Positions 8,443 to 16,000 of a stretch of 39,817 nt of DNA are shown piece after piece. This DNA comes from an uncultured Planctomycetaceae bacterium (GTDB lineage: Bacteria > Planctomycetota > Planctomycetia > Pirellulales > UBA1268), in assembly GCA_903885565.1 (NCBI GenBank), contig CAISJI010000120.1:1-39817 (forward strand). The letters are read 5' to 3'. The position numbers were made by a program, and so were the translations under genes. Numbering within the stretch: the stretch's first letter is position 1; every line of letters begins with the position of its first letter. The notes under the pieces are model-generated. The model had not been told where the DNA came from. It did not search any database and saw nothing but the letters and a program-made list of their open reading frames with translations.

Positions 8443-8631
8443 CTATTTCTTGGCGATGTAGGCGTTGACGCCGACGGTCACCTTCTTGCCATCCACAATG
8501 CAGTCGGTTTCCTTGTTGCCGTATGTGGAGGCGACGACGAGCGTTTTTCCGCTGGCAGAGCGTTCCGGTTTGGCGTTCATGGGGATCCGCAGGACGAGTT
8601 CGTCCCCTTCAATCTTTGCTGAAAAAGCCAT
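8443..8631 (-). CDS. Small conserved-looking hypothetical protein
   Basis: A 62-residue protein with ATG at 8631 and AGGAAG a suitable distance upstream. It begins with strands (FSAKIEGDELVLRIPM), has SASGKTLVVASTYGN in the middle and ends VDGKKVTVGVNAYIAKK. It has no signal peptide or membrane helix, and it alternates polar and hydrophobic residues as a small beta protein would. I recall similar short proteins in phage and bacterial genomes without known function. It lies 38 bases after the PIN-like gene on the same strand and may share its transcript. Confidence 0.6.
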   Translation of the reverse strand: MAFSAKIEGDELVLRIPMNAKPERSASGKTLVVASTYGNKETDCIVDGKKVTVGVNAYIAKK

Positions 8632-8669
8632 CCGTTCTGCTTCCTGATTCGGTGGAGATCCACGGCCGG

Positions 8670-8996
8670 TCAGTGTACGGCGAAAGGAACTTCGACCAAA
8701 CCACCGGCCCCGACTTCAGCGAGAGCCATGACGACTGCCGGCGTGTTCTTGCGTATTTGCGGCCACGATGTGGTCATGAGGACGACGATGCCAAGCCGTA
8801 GATTTCGAAGATCGTGCTGGTGCCGAAGGTTCTGGTCTGTAGAGACCAGCACCTCATACCCATGGAGAATGGCCGTCGCAAGCAGGTCGCCATTGTGGAG
8901 TTGGCTCCACCCTTTTTCGAAGACAGTGTGAACCTCATGGGCCACCAGATAACGGCGAAGAGGCACCGGCGTGCCTTTACAAGAAAGAACCTTCAT
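8670..8996 (-). CDS. PIN-like toxin (DUF5615 type), catalytic Asp apparently lost
   Basis: A 108-residue protein of the small PIN-like family paired with DUF433. The family usually starts with a strand and an acidic residue (pattern MKxLxDxxxPxPLRR), followed by HEV-T---GW--L-NG-LL--A---G-(D/E)VL-T-DQNLR-Q. Here the start is MKVLSCKGTPVPLRRYL, so the first catalytic Asp position holds Cys, while NGDLL and STDQNLRHQHDL keep later acidic residues. PIN domains are metal-dependent RNases, so loss of this Asp could weaken or abolish activity. The start overlaps the DUF433 stop as ATGA, showing translational coupling. Confidence 0.75.
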   Translation of the reverse strand: MKVLSCKGTPVPLRRYLVAHEVHTVFEKGWSQLHNGDLLATAILHGYEVLVSTDQNLRHQHDLRNLRLGIVVLMTTSWPQIRKNTPAVVMALAEVGAGGLVEVPFAVH

Positions 8997-9220
8997 GCGG
9001 ATATCTGAAGATCAAGGCTGGCGGCCGTGAACTCAAGCACTGCCTCGACCTGCTTTCTGGTAACACCAGGAAACCATTCGATGAACTCATCGATGGTTGC
9101 GCCATCTTCGAGGTTTTCGAAAAGAGCCCGCACCGGCACACGTGTATTGGTGAAAACCCACACGCCGCCGACCTTTGCGGGGTCCCGCTCAACTGCGATG
9201 CAACGTTCCCATGAGTTCAT
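8993..9220 (-). CDS. DUF433 antitoxin
   Basis: A 75-residue protein of the DUF433 family, the usual partner of DUF5615 PIN-like toxins. The fold is a small HTH: VGGVWVFTNTRVPVRALFEN, then LEDGATIDEFIEWFPGVTRK, then QVEAVLEFTAASL. The typical family pattern 'G-P-I--TR-PV--L...G---DEF...P-V---QV---L' is complete. The ATG at 9220 has GAGAGGTG upstream. It is the first gene of the pair and likely binds its own promoter through the HTH. Confidence 0.85.
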   Translation of the reverse strand: MNSWERCIAVERDPAKVGGVWVFTNTRVPVRALFENLEDGATIDEFIEWFPGVTRKQVEAVLEFTAASLDLQISA

Positions 9221-9256
9221 CGAGCACCTCTCGAGCGTTGTACCAGACCGCCCTCA

Positions 9257-9285
9257 AGGATACGTGTGTTCATGCGCAGGGTCAA
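9257..9285 (-). promoter_or_regulatory. Sigma70-like promoter of the DUF433/PIN pair
   Basis: On the minus strand TTGACC (9285-9280), a 17-base spacer and TATCCT (9262-9257) stand 36 bases before the DUF433 start. The remainder of the gap to 9456 shows no gene. Confidence 0.6.
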
Positions 9286-9456
9286 TCAGTGTGCGCTGAG
9301 TGATTGTGATCCCTTGGCCGGGGCAACACAGTCTGTTTGTTGTCGCAGGAGATCAGATCGAGAGATTGAGCGAGGTGCCGATCCCGGTACCATGGCGTGC
9401 TGCCATTTCTCATAGCGTAGGGAGTCTTGGTCCTCGGCTTCTCCTTTCCCGCAATG

Positions 9457-11904
9457 TCACCGCGCTGAATTGGGTATCACAAAAACCAATTCGGCGATCA
9501 CACGCAGTTGGTCGCTTTGGTCGGGGTTGATCCAGATCGCTCGAAAATCCTTGTTGCGTGGCATCAGTTGAATCGCGGTGTGAGTCCAGGCGGCGTCGTC
9601 TCCCGAGTCCGGATCTTCGACCTTGAGAGACCGATATTCCTTCACCGTATACGAGCCGCCGGTTTCAGGATCGCTGATCCCCCAGTGTTGAACGAGCAAC
9701 ACCCTGCCACTGCGACTGCCAGCCACGTCATTGCGAAACACGCAGTACGAGCCATCGGGGATCAACGGCTCCATCGATCTGCCCAAAACCTGTGCCACAA
9801 AAAATCGCTCATCCCCCCGCACGCCCGCTGGCGTCGGCACCCAGCCGAGGCAATCGGCAGCCACGCTCGGTCCGAATTCGCTCGCGGCAGCCTGCAGATC
9901 GTAGACCGGCAGCCACTCCTTGTACGGCTTGCCCGGCGGCGTCGGCTCGATCTCGAGCCTGCTTGCGGCGGGCTCGCTGCCGGTCGAAGTCGCTAAAGAA
10001 GTCGCAAACGTCTGCGATGCCAGCCGCAGACGCTGGCGGAGATAGTCTCCAAGCGCCGGATCGGCACACCACACGAAGCATCCCTTTCGGCCCCGCGAGA
10101 GCAGCACCTTGTAGGTGTTCTTGATGATTGCCTGCACCTTTGCGTGCACGTGTGCGGTGGCGGCCGCGTCCCCCTTGGCCTCCGTGAGCGCCTTCTTTGA
10201 GCCCTTGAGCGAACTGTCAGTCTTCGCCCGCTGGGTGGGATCGCCCACCACCTTGCCCTGCTCATAGCGCAGATCGGGACCAATCAACACACCCAGCCAG
10301 TCAAACTCCACTCCCTGGCAGGTGTGTACGCAGCCCACCTGATCGATGCCGTCCTGCGACGTCGCCCAGTTTTCCCCCATGAAGTTCCACGGCAGCGACA
10401 GCCCATCAGCCTGCACGTGCTTCACATGCCCATGCCGCTGGCGCCCCTTGGTGGGCCACTCCCAGGAATATCCCGCGATCAGCCGAGCCTTGTTGGCGGT
10501 GTTCTTAGCCTTGAGTGCTGCGTACATCTGCTGGGCGTCGTCGAACACGCGAAACTGATACTGCTCATCGGCCCAGTTGTCGAAGTTGCCTGTGGGCCGC
10601 ACCTGCAGCACGTCGTCGAGCCAATTGAGATAGCCGTCGGAGCCGCCGCAGCGGAACTGGGCGGTGAGCGTGAAGGGCTCATGGACATGAGCCTTGAACT
10701 TCCGCGCCGCCTCGCGGATTCGGCTTTCGCTGCCCGAGTCGTTCCACTGCACCCGCTGGGTCTCGTCGAGAAAGAACACGCTGGTGCGAGCGGCCCGCAC
10801 CATGTCGTCCACCATGCTCTGCCCCTTGTATTGGTAGGCCTGATCCTTGAGCCGGTGGGCCTCGTCGACGATCAAAACCTCGTGCGTTTTGTCTTTGAGA
10901 AAATCGGCGGTGTGAAAGCTCCACGACGACTGCAGCAGCGCTTCCCCATCCGCGCGCAGTTCGCGGTGCCGCCTCGTGAGCTGCTCGGCAAGCGTGTCGC
11001 GAAAGGCCTTGTTGGGCGCGACGAGAAACCCCAGCCGCTTCGAGTGGAGCACCTCGGCCAGAAGGCGCACGGCGATCACCGATTTTCCGGTGCCGGGGCC
11101 GCCATGAATGATGAAAACCTGCCGCTTGGCGGCGGTCGCCACGCTTGCTATTTCATGCCGGATGATCTGAAAAGCCTCGTTCTGGGTGTCGAGCAGTTCG
11201 AACTCCTCGTTGCCGTCGAGCATCTTTCCGACGCATTCGATCAGGGCCGGGGCCGGGATCAGCCGCCCCTTCTCCAGCAGGAAGAGCACATCGTGCCGCG
11301 ATCTATGGCGGACATATTTCTCGATGTAACGGGAAAGGGCATCGGCGTCGTCGGCCAGAAAGAGATGCGTGTCGTCGATAATGTGCCGGTAGCGGGGGTC
11401 CTCCAGCGGTTCCGGTCGCCGGCGCGTTAGGTTAAAGAGATACGCGGCAGAATGGATGCCGACCCCTTTCTCGGCGATGTCGGCGTTGAACCGCAGGATC
11501 AGCCCCTTGTATTTGCGGGCCTGCACGCAGGGATGCTGGCTGAGCCTCCCGCCGCCATAGGGCGACCAGACGAGGTCTGGCACCTCCGAAGCCTCAGCCT
11601 CGCTCCAGGACTTGAGTTCGAGAACAAGGCCGTTGTCGCTCGTGCCGTCATTGCCGGCCAGCAAGACGTCGACCCGCGATCGGCCGGCCGCAGAGATGTG
11701 GTATTCGATCGCCACCTGCATGTCGTCATCGACATTCGCCCGGCGCAGTGCGCCTGAGAAGCGGGCGTATTCGTCTGCCCACACGCTGCGGTCAGCCGGC
11801 ACGCCCCCCGTCTGCCGCTGGAAGCCGTCGATCAACCGCCGCTGGAGCCGATTATGGTCAACGTCTTCGAGAAATCGTTGCTTCGTTTCCGCATAGATGA
11901 TCAT
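9457..11904 (-). CDS. DUF2075-type nuclease-helicase fused to a C-terminal S24 (LexA-like) peptidase
   Basis: An 815-residue protein. The N-terminal part (MIIYAETKQRFLEDV..., then VAIEYHI...RVDVLLAG with D79 and LVLELKSW with E96/K98) has the D...ExK pattern of PD-(D/E)XK nucleases found in DUF2075 proteins. The ATPase follows with Walker A GGPGTGKS (268-275), DEAH (347-350), FFLDETQRVQW, TAQFRCGGSDGYLNWL, TCQGVEFDWLGVLIGPDL and a final YKVLLSRGRKGC, the motif series of superfamily 1 helicases. The last ~130 residues are an S24 module: VYDLQAAA, GRSMEPLIPDG with Ser710, and SYTVKEYRS with Lys755, the LexA/UmuD dyad. The ATG at 11904 fits the family start better than an in-frame GTG at 11934. 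It is the last gene of a four-gene cluster starting at 12956. The S24 end resembles that of the divergent gene. A defence or DNA-repair role is inference. Confidence 0.85.
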   Translation of the reverse strand: MIIYAETKQRFLEDVDHNRLQRRLIDGFQRQTGGVPADRSVWADEYARFSGALRRANVDDDMQVAIEYHISAAGRSRVDVLLAGNDGTSDNGLVLELKSWSEAEASEVPDLVWSPYGGGRLSQHPCVQARKYKGLILRFNADIAEKGVGIHSAAYLFNLTRRRPEPLEDPRYRHIIDDTHLFLADDADALSRYIEKYVRHRSRHDVLFLLEKGRLIPAPALIECVGKMLDGNEEFELLDTQNEAFQIIRHEIASVATAAKRQVFIIHGGPGTGKSVIAVRLLAEVLHSKRLGFLVAPNKAFRDTLAEQLTRRHRELRADGEALLQSSWSFHTADFLKDKTHEVLIVDEAHRLKDQAYQYKGQSMVDDMVRAARTSVFFLDETQRVQWNDSGSESRIREAARKFKAHVHEPFTLTAQFRCGGSDGYLNWLDDVLQVRPTGNFDNWADEQYQFRVFDDAQQMYAALKAKNTANKARLIAGYSWEWPTKGRQRHGHVKHVQADGLSLPWNFMGENWATSQDGIDQVGCVHTCQGVEFDWLGVLIGPDLRYEQGKVVGDPTQRAKTDSSLKGSKKALTEAKGDAAATAHVHAKVQAIIKNTYKVLLSRGRKGCFVWCADPALGDYLRQRLRLASQTFATSLATSTGSEPAASRLEIEPTPPGKPYKEWLPVYDLQAAASEFGPSVAADCLGWVPTPAGVRGDERFFVAQVLGRSMEPLIPDGSYCVFRNDVAGSRSGRVLLVQHWGISDPETGGSYTVKEYRSLKVEDPDSGDDAAWTHTAIQLMPRNKDFRAIWINPDQSDQLRVIAELVFVIPNSAR

Positions 11905-11920
11905 GGCGGCCCCGGCAGCG

Positions 11921-12262
11921 TTATGCCCCTGCACGGGCGGGTGGCATCTGATAGCCGATCACCGCTGCCACGCGGTCGAGCAGGTCCGATCGGAGCGGGC
12001 GTTCGCCTGTCAGAAATTCATCGAGTTGCAGCGGTGGCAGCCCAGCCTTCGCGGCGATCGCCTCCAGAGGCAGGTCGCTGCGCTGAACAGCGTCGCGCAC
12101 CGCCCCGCTGATCGATTGTTCCTCCCGCGCCTCCTGCCGCAATTGGTCACGCATGATGAGATCGGGCAATTCGTTGGTGATGCTGTGCCGCAGCCTGTGG
12201 AGCCGTTCCGTTTCGGCCGGCGTGGGCTCCGGGATTCGTCGCGGCTGGTTTGGTGTCGTCAT
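11921..12262 (-). CDS. Small XRE-like helix-turn-helix protein
   Basis: A 113-residue protein. The C-terminal half reads VQRSDLPLEAIAAKAGLPP then LQLDEFLTGERPLRSDLLDR then VAAVIGYQM, which fits a Cro/C1-type HTH (helix, A..AG...., L..FL.G.R.L....LDR.A..LG). The N-terminal half is helical and charged (ETERLHRLRHSITNELPDLI). It ends 16 bases before the nuclease-helicase start and begins 21 bases after the DUF4926 stop, so it is probably co-transcribed and may regulate the cluster or act as antitoxin. An S24 domain normally sits in the same chain as such an HTH in LexA/CI-type repressors. Here it is in the next gene. Confidence 0.65.
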   Translation of the reverse strand: MTTPNQPRRIPEPTPAETERLHRLRHSITNELPDLIMRDQLRQEAREEQSISGAVRDAVQRSDLPLEAIAAKAGLPPLQLDEFLTGERPLRSDLLDRVAAVIGYQMPPARAGA

Positions 12263-12283
12263 CGAACCAGCTATTTTCCCAGT

Positions 12284-12610
12284 TCATTGACAGCTACCGC
12301 TTTGCCGCGAGGGCGGTTTGCCCTCGGGGCAGGGCCCTCGGTACGACACGATCGTACGGGCGTGGGCAATTTCGTCGTGGTGCACCGGCCGCACCTGATC
12401 GGCCCGCAATGTTGAAACGGCGATGGTTTCGCCGTCGAGTGTGGAGAATTCAACCTCGTATCCCTGGCCGTCCCGATGTACGAGCACCACGGTTCCGATA
12501 TCCCCGGCCGCGAGTTTTTCTCCGGTAAGATCACACTTCAGCACAACTTCATCAAGTTCGTGGATCACGTCTGAGCCATCTCCAGATTCAGAATCGAAGA
12601 TCTTCGTCAT
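12284..12610 (-). CDS. DUF4926 protein
   Basis: A 108-residue protein. Residues 15-75 match the DUF4926 pattern: IHELDEVVLKCDLTGEKL, AAGDIGTVVLVHRDGQGYEV, EFSTLDGETIAVSTLRADQVRP, a small SH3-like barrel. The tail after VRPVHHDE is longer than usual (to PSRQSGSCQ) and may be read-through of a decayed end. DUF4926 genes commonly pair with DUF6883 genes, as here, and the pair is thought to be toxin-antitoxin-like. The start codon follows the DUF6883 stop after a single base. Confidence 0.75.
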   Translation of the reverse strand: MTKIFDSESGDGSDVIHELDEVVLKCDLTGEKLAAGDIGTVVLVHRDGQGYEVEFSTLDGETIAVSTLRADQVRPVHHDEIAHARTIVSYRGPCPEGKPPSRQSGSCQ

Positions 12611-12611
12611 T

Positions 12612-12956
12612 CTAGCTTCTCCGGCGCAGCGGGTGGGCTGTCACAAACCGCGGTATTTCCTGTCCGGTATCGACGAACCAAACGGCCCTGACCGGGGCGG
12701 TGGCACCAACTGGCGAAATAATCCGGCCATCGACGACGTATCGGCTGCCGAAATCGGTCTCTGTACTCTGAAAAACCTGGTTTTCCGCGGCGTGTCTGCG
12801 GAGTTCAGCGATAAGCCATTGGGGCTCCTCTGCGGGAAATCCCAGGTTTCGAAAAAAAGCCGCCTTTGACTTGCCTCGCGGATGCGTCGAACTGAGGAGA
12901 TATCCGCGAACCTTGCGTGTCGAGACCGTTGCGAGATAGGCGTTCGGCAGTTTCAT
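12612..12956 (-). CDS. DUF6883 protein
   Basis: A 114-residue protein of DUF6883 type: MKLPNAYLATVSTRKVRGYL then LSSTHPRGKSKAAFFRNLGF, LIAELRRHAAENQVFQSTET and FGSRYVVDGRI, then VRAVWFVDTGQEIPRFVTAH. The family is small, cytoplasmic and of unproved function. It is often encoded next to DUF4926. It is the promoter-proximal gene of the minus-strand cluster that ends in the nuclease-helicase, with a good promoter upstream at 13004-12977. An RNase or ADP-ribosylation role cannot be decided from the sequence. Confidence 0.75.
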   Translation of the reverse strand: MKLPNAYLATVSTRKVRGYLLSSTHPRGKSKAAFFRNLGFPAEEPQWLIAELRRHAAENQVFQSTETDFGSRYVVDGRIISPVGATAPVRAVWFVDTGQEIPRFVTAHPLRRRS

Positions 12957-12976
12957 GGGCGGATGGCTTTTCGGCG

Positions 12977-13004
12977 AGTGTACATAAGTTCATTCCTTCG
13001 TCAA
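12977..13004 (-). promoter_or_regulatory. Sigma70-like promoter of the DUF6883-to-helicase cluster
   Basis: TTGACG (13004-12999), a 16-base spacer and TACACT (12982-12977) on the minus strand, 20 bases before the DUF6883 start. The spacer length and -10 box equal those of the two hicA promoters. A small palindrome, GGTCC-GTTG-GGACC, lies nearby at 13020-13033 in the divergent gap. Confidence 0.6.
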
Positions 13005-13065
13005 CCGCGGGCGGTCTGAGGTCCGTTGGGACCACGTTTGGCCCTGAGGGGGGTAAACTCCCGCC

Positions 13066-16000
13066 ATGCCCAAAAGCGCATCCCCATTTCTCGAGATCTC
13101 TGAGGCCGACTGGCTCTGTGCCAACGGGCTCTGCTTTGCGATCTTCGATTCGTTTCCGGTCACGCCGGGGCATGTGCTGGTGATCACGCGGCGCGTGGTG
13201 CCCACCTTCTTTGAGTGCACGCCGGCGGAGCAGGCCGCCCTGATGGAGCTTGTCACCAGCGTCAAAACGCTGTTGGATGCGCGGCTCGATCCGCAGCCCG
13301 ATGGCTACAACGTCGGCTTCAATTCGGGTGCCGCTGCCGGGCAGACGGTGCCGCATGTGCATGTGCACGTCATCCCGCGCTACGCCGGCGACATGGCCGA
13401 TCCGCGCGGCGGGGTGCGGCATGTGATTCCGGGGAAGGGGAACTATCTGGCGCCGGCGGAGGCTTCCGCTGCGCTCGCGCTTTCTCTTTCGACCGGTCAT
13501 CCCCAAACGTCACTGTGGAAAAATCTCGTCGGTCGACTCCCGGGCGCGACCGAAATAGATCTGTTGGTGTCGTTCGTGCAGCCCTCCGGTCTCGACATCA
13601 TTCAGCAAGCAATCTTTGCTGCCATCGCTGCTGGCGCCCGCGTGCGGCTGGTCGTGGGGGATTATCTCTGCATCACGTCCCCAGCGGCCCTGCGGCGGCT
13701 CCTCGGCTGGTCCGATCTCGCTGGCGAGGCGCTCCAGGCCCGGCTTGCGGAACTAAAAAACCTGCGCGGCTCGCCCGCCTCGTTTCATCCGAAGGCGTGG
13801 CGGATCGCCGATGCCTCCGGCGGGGTCGTGGTGGTGGGATCGAGCAATCTCTCGCGGGCGGCGCTGGAGACGGGCGTGGAGTGGAATCTGATCGGGAAGA
13901 CCTCGGGCGAGGATTCCCTCGACCGCGAGATCGCCGCCGCCGTCGAAGACCTCTGGCAGCAGTCGACGCCGCTTTCGGTCGATGTGGTTGAGCGATACGC
14001 CACCCGGGCCGCGCAGGCAGCCAAACTGCGTCACCTGTGGGATGAGACAGGTGCCGTGCAGCGGTTGCCGGTCGCCGAGAACGAATCGGCCGCCGGGATG
14101 AGTTTCGAGGCAGACGATGGCCGGCAGGATCTGCCGTCGCCCCGCCCCTGGCAACGCGAAGCGCTCGCCTCGCTCGCCGCGATCCGGGCTGAGGGCTATT
14201 CCAAGGCGCTGGTTGCCGTGGCGACGGGTCTGGGGAAAACCTGGCTCGCCGCCTTTGATGTGGTCGCCCACAGTGAAAAACTCGGCCGGCCGCCGCGGGT
14301 GCTGGTGATTGCCCATCGGGCCGAGATTTTGGCGCAGGCAGAGTCCACGCTGCGGCTGGCGCTGGAGCCGGCGAGCGTGTCGTGGTGTGCGGGGGCGTCG
14401 TCTGATCTCTCTGGCCAGCTCGTCATCGCCTCGATTCAGAAGCTCGCGCGGCCAGAGGGACTCGAGGCCCTCGCTGCGGCTCCCCCCTTCGACTACTGCG
14501 TGATCGACGAGGTGCATCATGCCGAGGCCCCGAGCTATCGCCGGGTGCTGGCGCGGCTGAAGAGTGTGTTCACGCTCGGCCTGACAGCCACACCGGAGCG
14601 GACCGACGGCGTCGATGTGGCCACGCTCTTTGACGACATCCTCGCCTATCAGGCGACCGTAGGCGACGGGATTGCCGAGGGTTCGCTCGTGCCCTTTCGG
14701 TATCGGGGGCTCAAGGACGACGTTGACTTCGAGCAGATTCCATGGCGGAACGGCCGCTTCGATCCGCTCGCTCTGGAGGTGGCTCTGGAAAATAGCGACC
14801 GCATGGACCGCCTCTGGGCGGAATGGGAAATCGGGGACGGGAGCGGATTTCCGCCATCTGAAAGCGATGCAAACCCGGTTACTATGGGAAATCCGCTCCC
14901 GTCCCCGATTTCCCGTCGCACCCTCGTCTTCTGCTGTTCGCGGCGGCACGCGCTCTTTGCCCGCGATTGGCTCGTGAAGCGGGGCGTGCGGGCGGCGGCG
15001 GTCTTTTCGGGCGAGGGGAGCGATCCCCGCATGGCCTCCCTGGCTGCCTTTCAGGAAGGGCGGCTCGAAGCCCTCTGCGCGGTCGACCTCTTCAACGAGG
15101 GGATCGATCTGCCGCTGGTCGACCGTGTGGTGATGCTCCGGCCCACCGAGTCGAAGATTGTTTTTCTGCAGCAGCTCGGCCGCGGCTTGCGGGCGGCAAC
15201 TGGAAAAACGCGGCTGGATGTCATCGATTTCGTTGGCAATCATCGCGTGTTTGCCAGCCGGCTGGTGCATCTGTTGTCGCTGGCGCCTTCTGCCGAGACC
15301 TCCGCCAACGCCACGCTCTTCGCGGTGCTGAAGGGATATCTCTCCGGCTCTGAGCCGCTGCTGCCGGCAGGCTGCGTGCTCGACGTGGAGGTCGAGGCGA
15401 AGCAGTTGCTGGAGCAGTTTCTGCCGAAGGGCAAGACGGCGGTGGTCGAGGCGTATCGCGATCTCCGCGCCGACCTCGCGCGGCGGCCTGCGATGACGGA
15501 GATATTTCACCGGGGCTACAATCCGCGGACGCTGCCGCCGGATTTCACGACTTGGTTCGATTTCGTGGCGGCCGAGGGCGACGCGACCGATCTGGAGGCG
15601 GAATGTCTCAGCCTGTTCCGCGGCTGGTTCGTGATGCTGGCCACCACGCGGATGACGAAGTCGTTCAAGATGGTTCTGTTGCGAGTGTTGCTTGACAACG
15701 ACGCGGTCTTTTCAGGGATGCCGATCCCGGAGCTGGCGGCAAAGTGCAGGGAGTTTCTCGTGGCCCACGAGTTCCTCCGCCGGGACATAGCCGACGCCGC
15801 CACGGGGCAGCCGGTGAAGATATCGCCGCAGCAGTGGGTTTCGAGTTGGCGGAAGTTCCCAATTTCAATCTGGATGCAGGAGCAGGAGGGTCGGAGCTGG
15901 TTCACGATCGATGACGACTCTCTTCGCGTGGCCTTCGAGTGCGAAGAGCGGCTGCGGGGGTCGCTCGAGAGCATGAGTGGGGAACTTGTCGATTTTCGTC

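Noticed and set aside
10324..11430. Plus-strand frame across the DUF2075-S24 gene
   Set aside because: Antisense to clear ATPase motifs, with no recognisable domain.
13753..15510. 585-codon minus-strand frame inside the HIT-PLD-helicase gene
   Set aside because: Antisense shadow of the clear helicase motifs on the plus strand.
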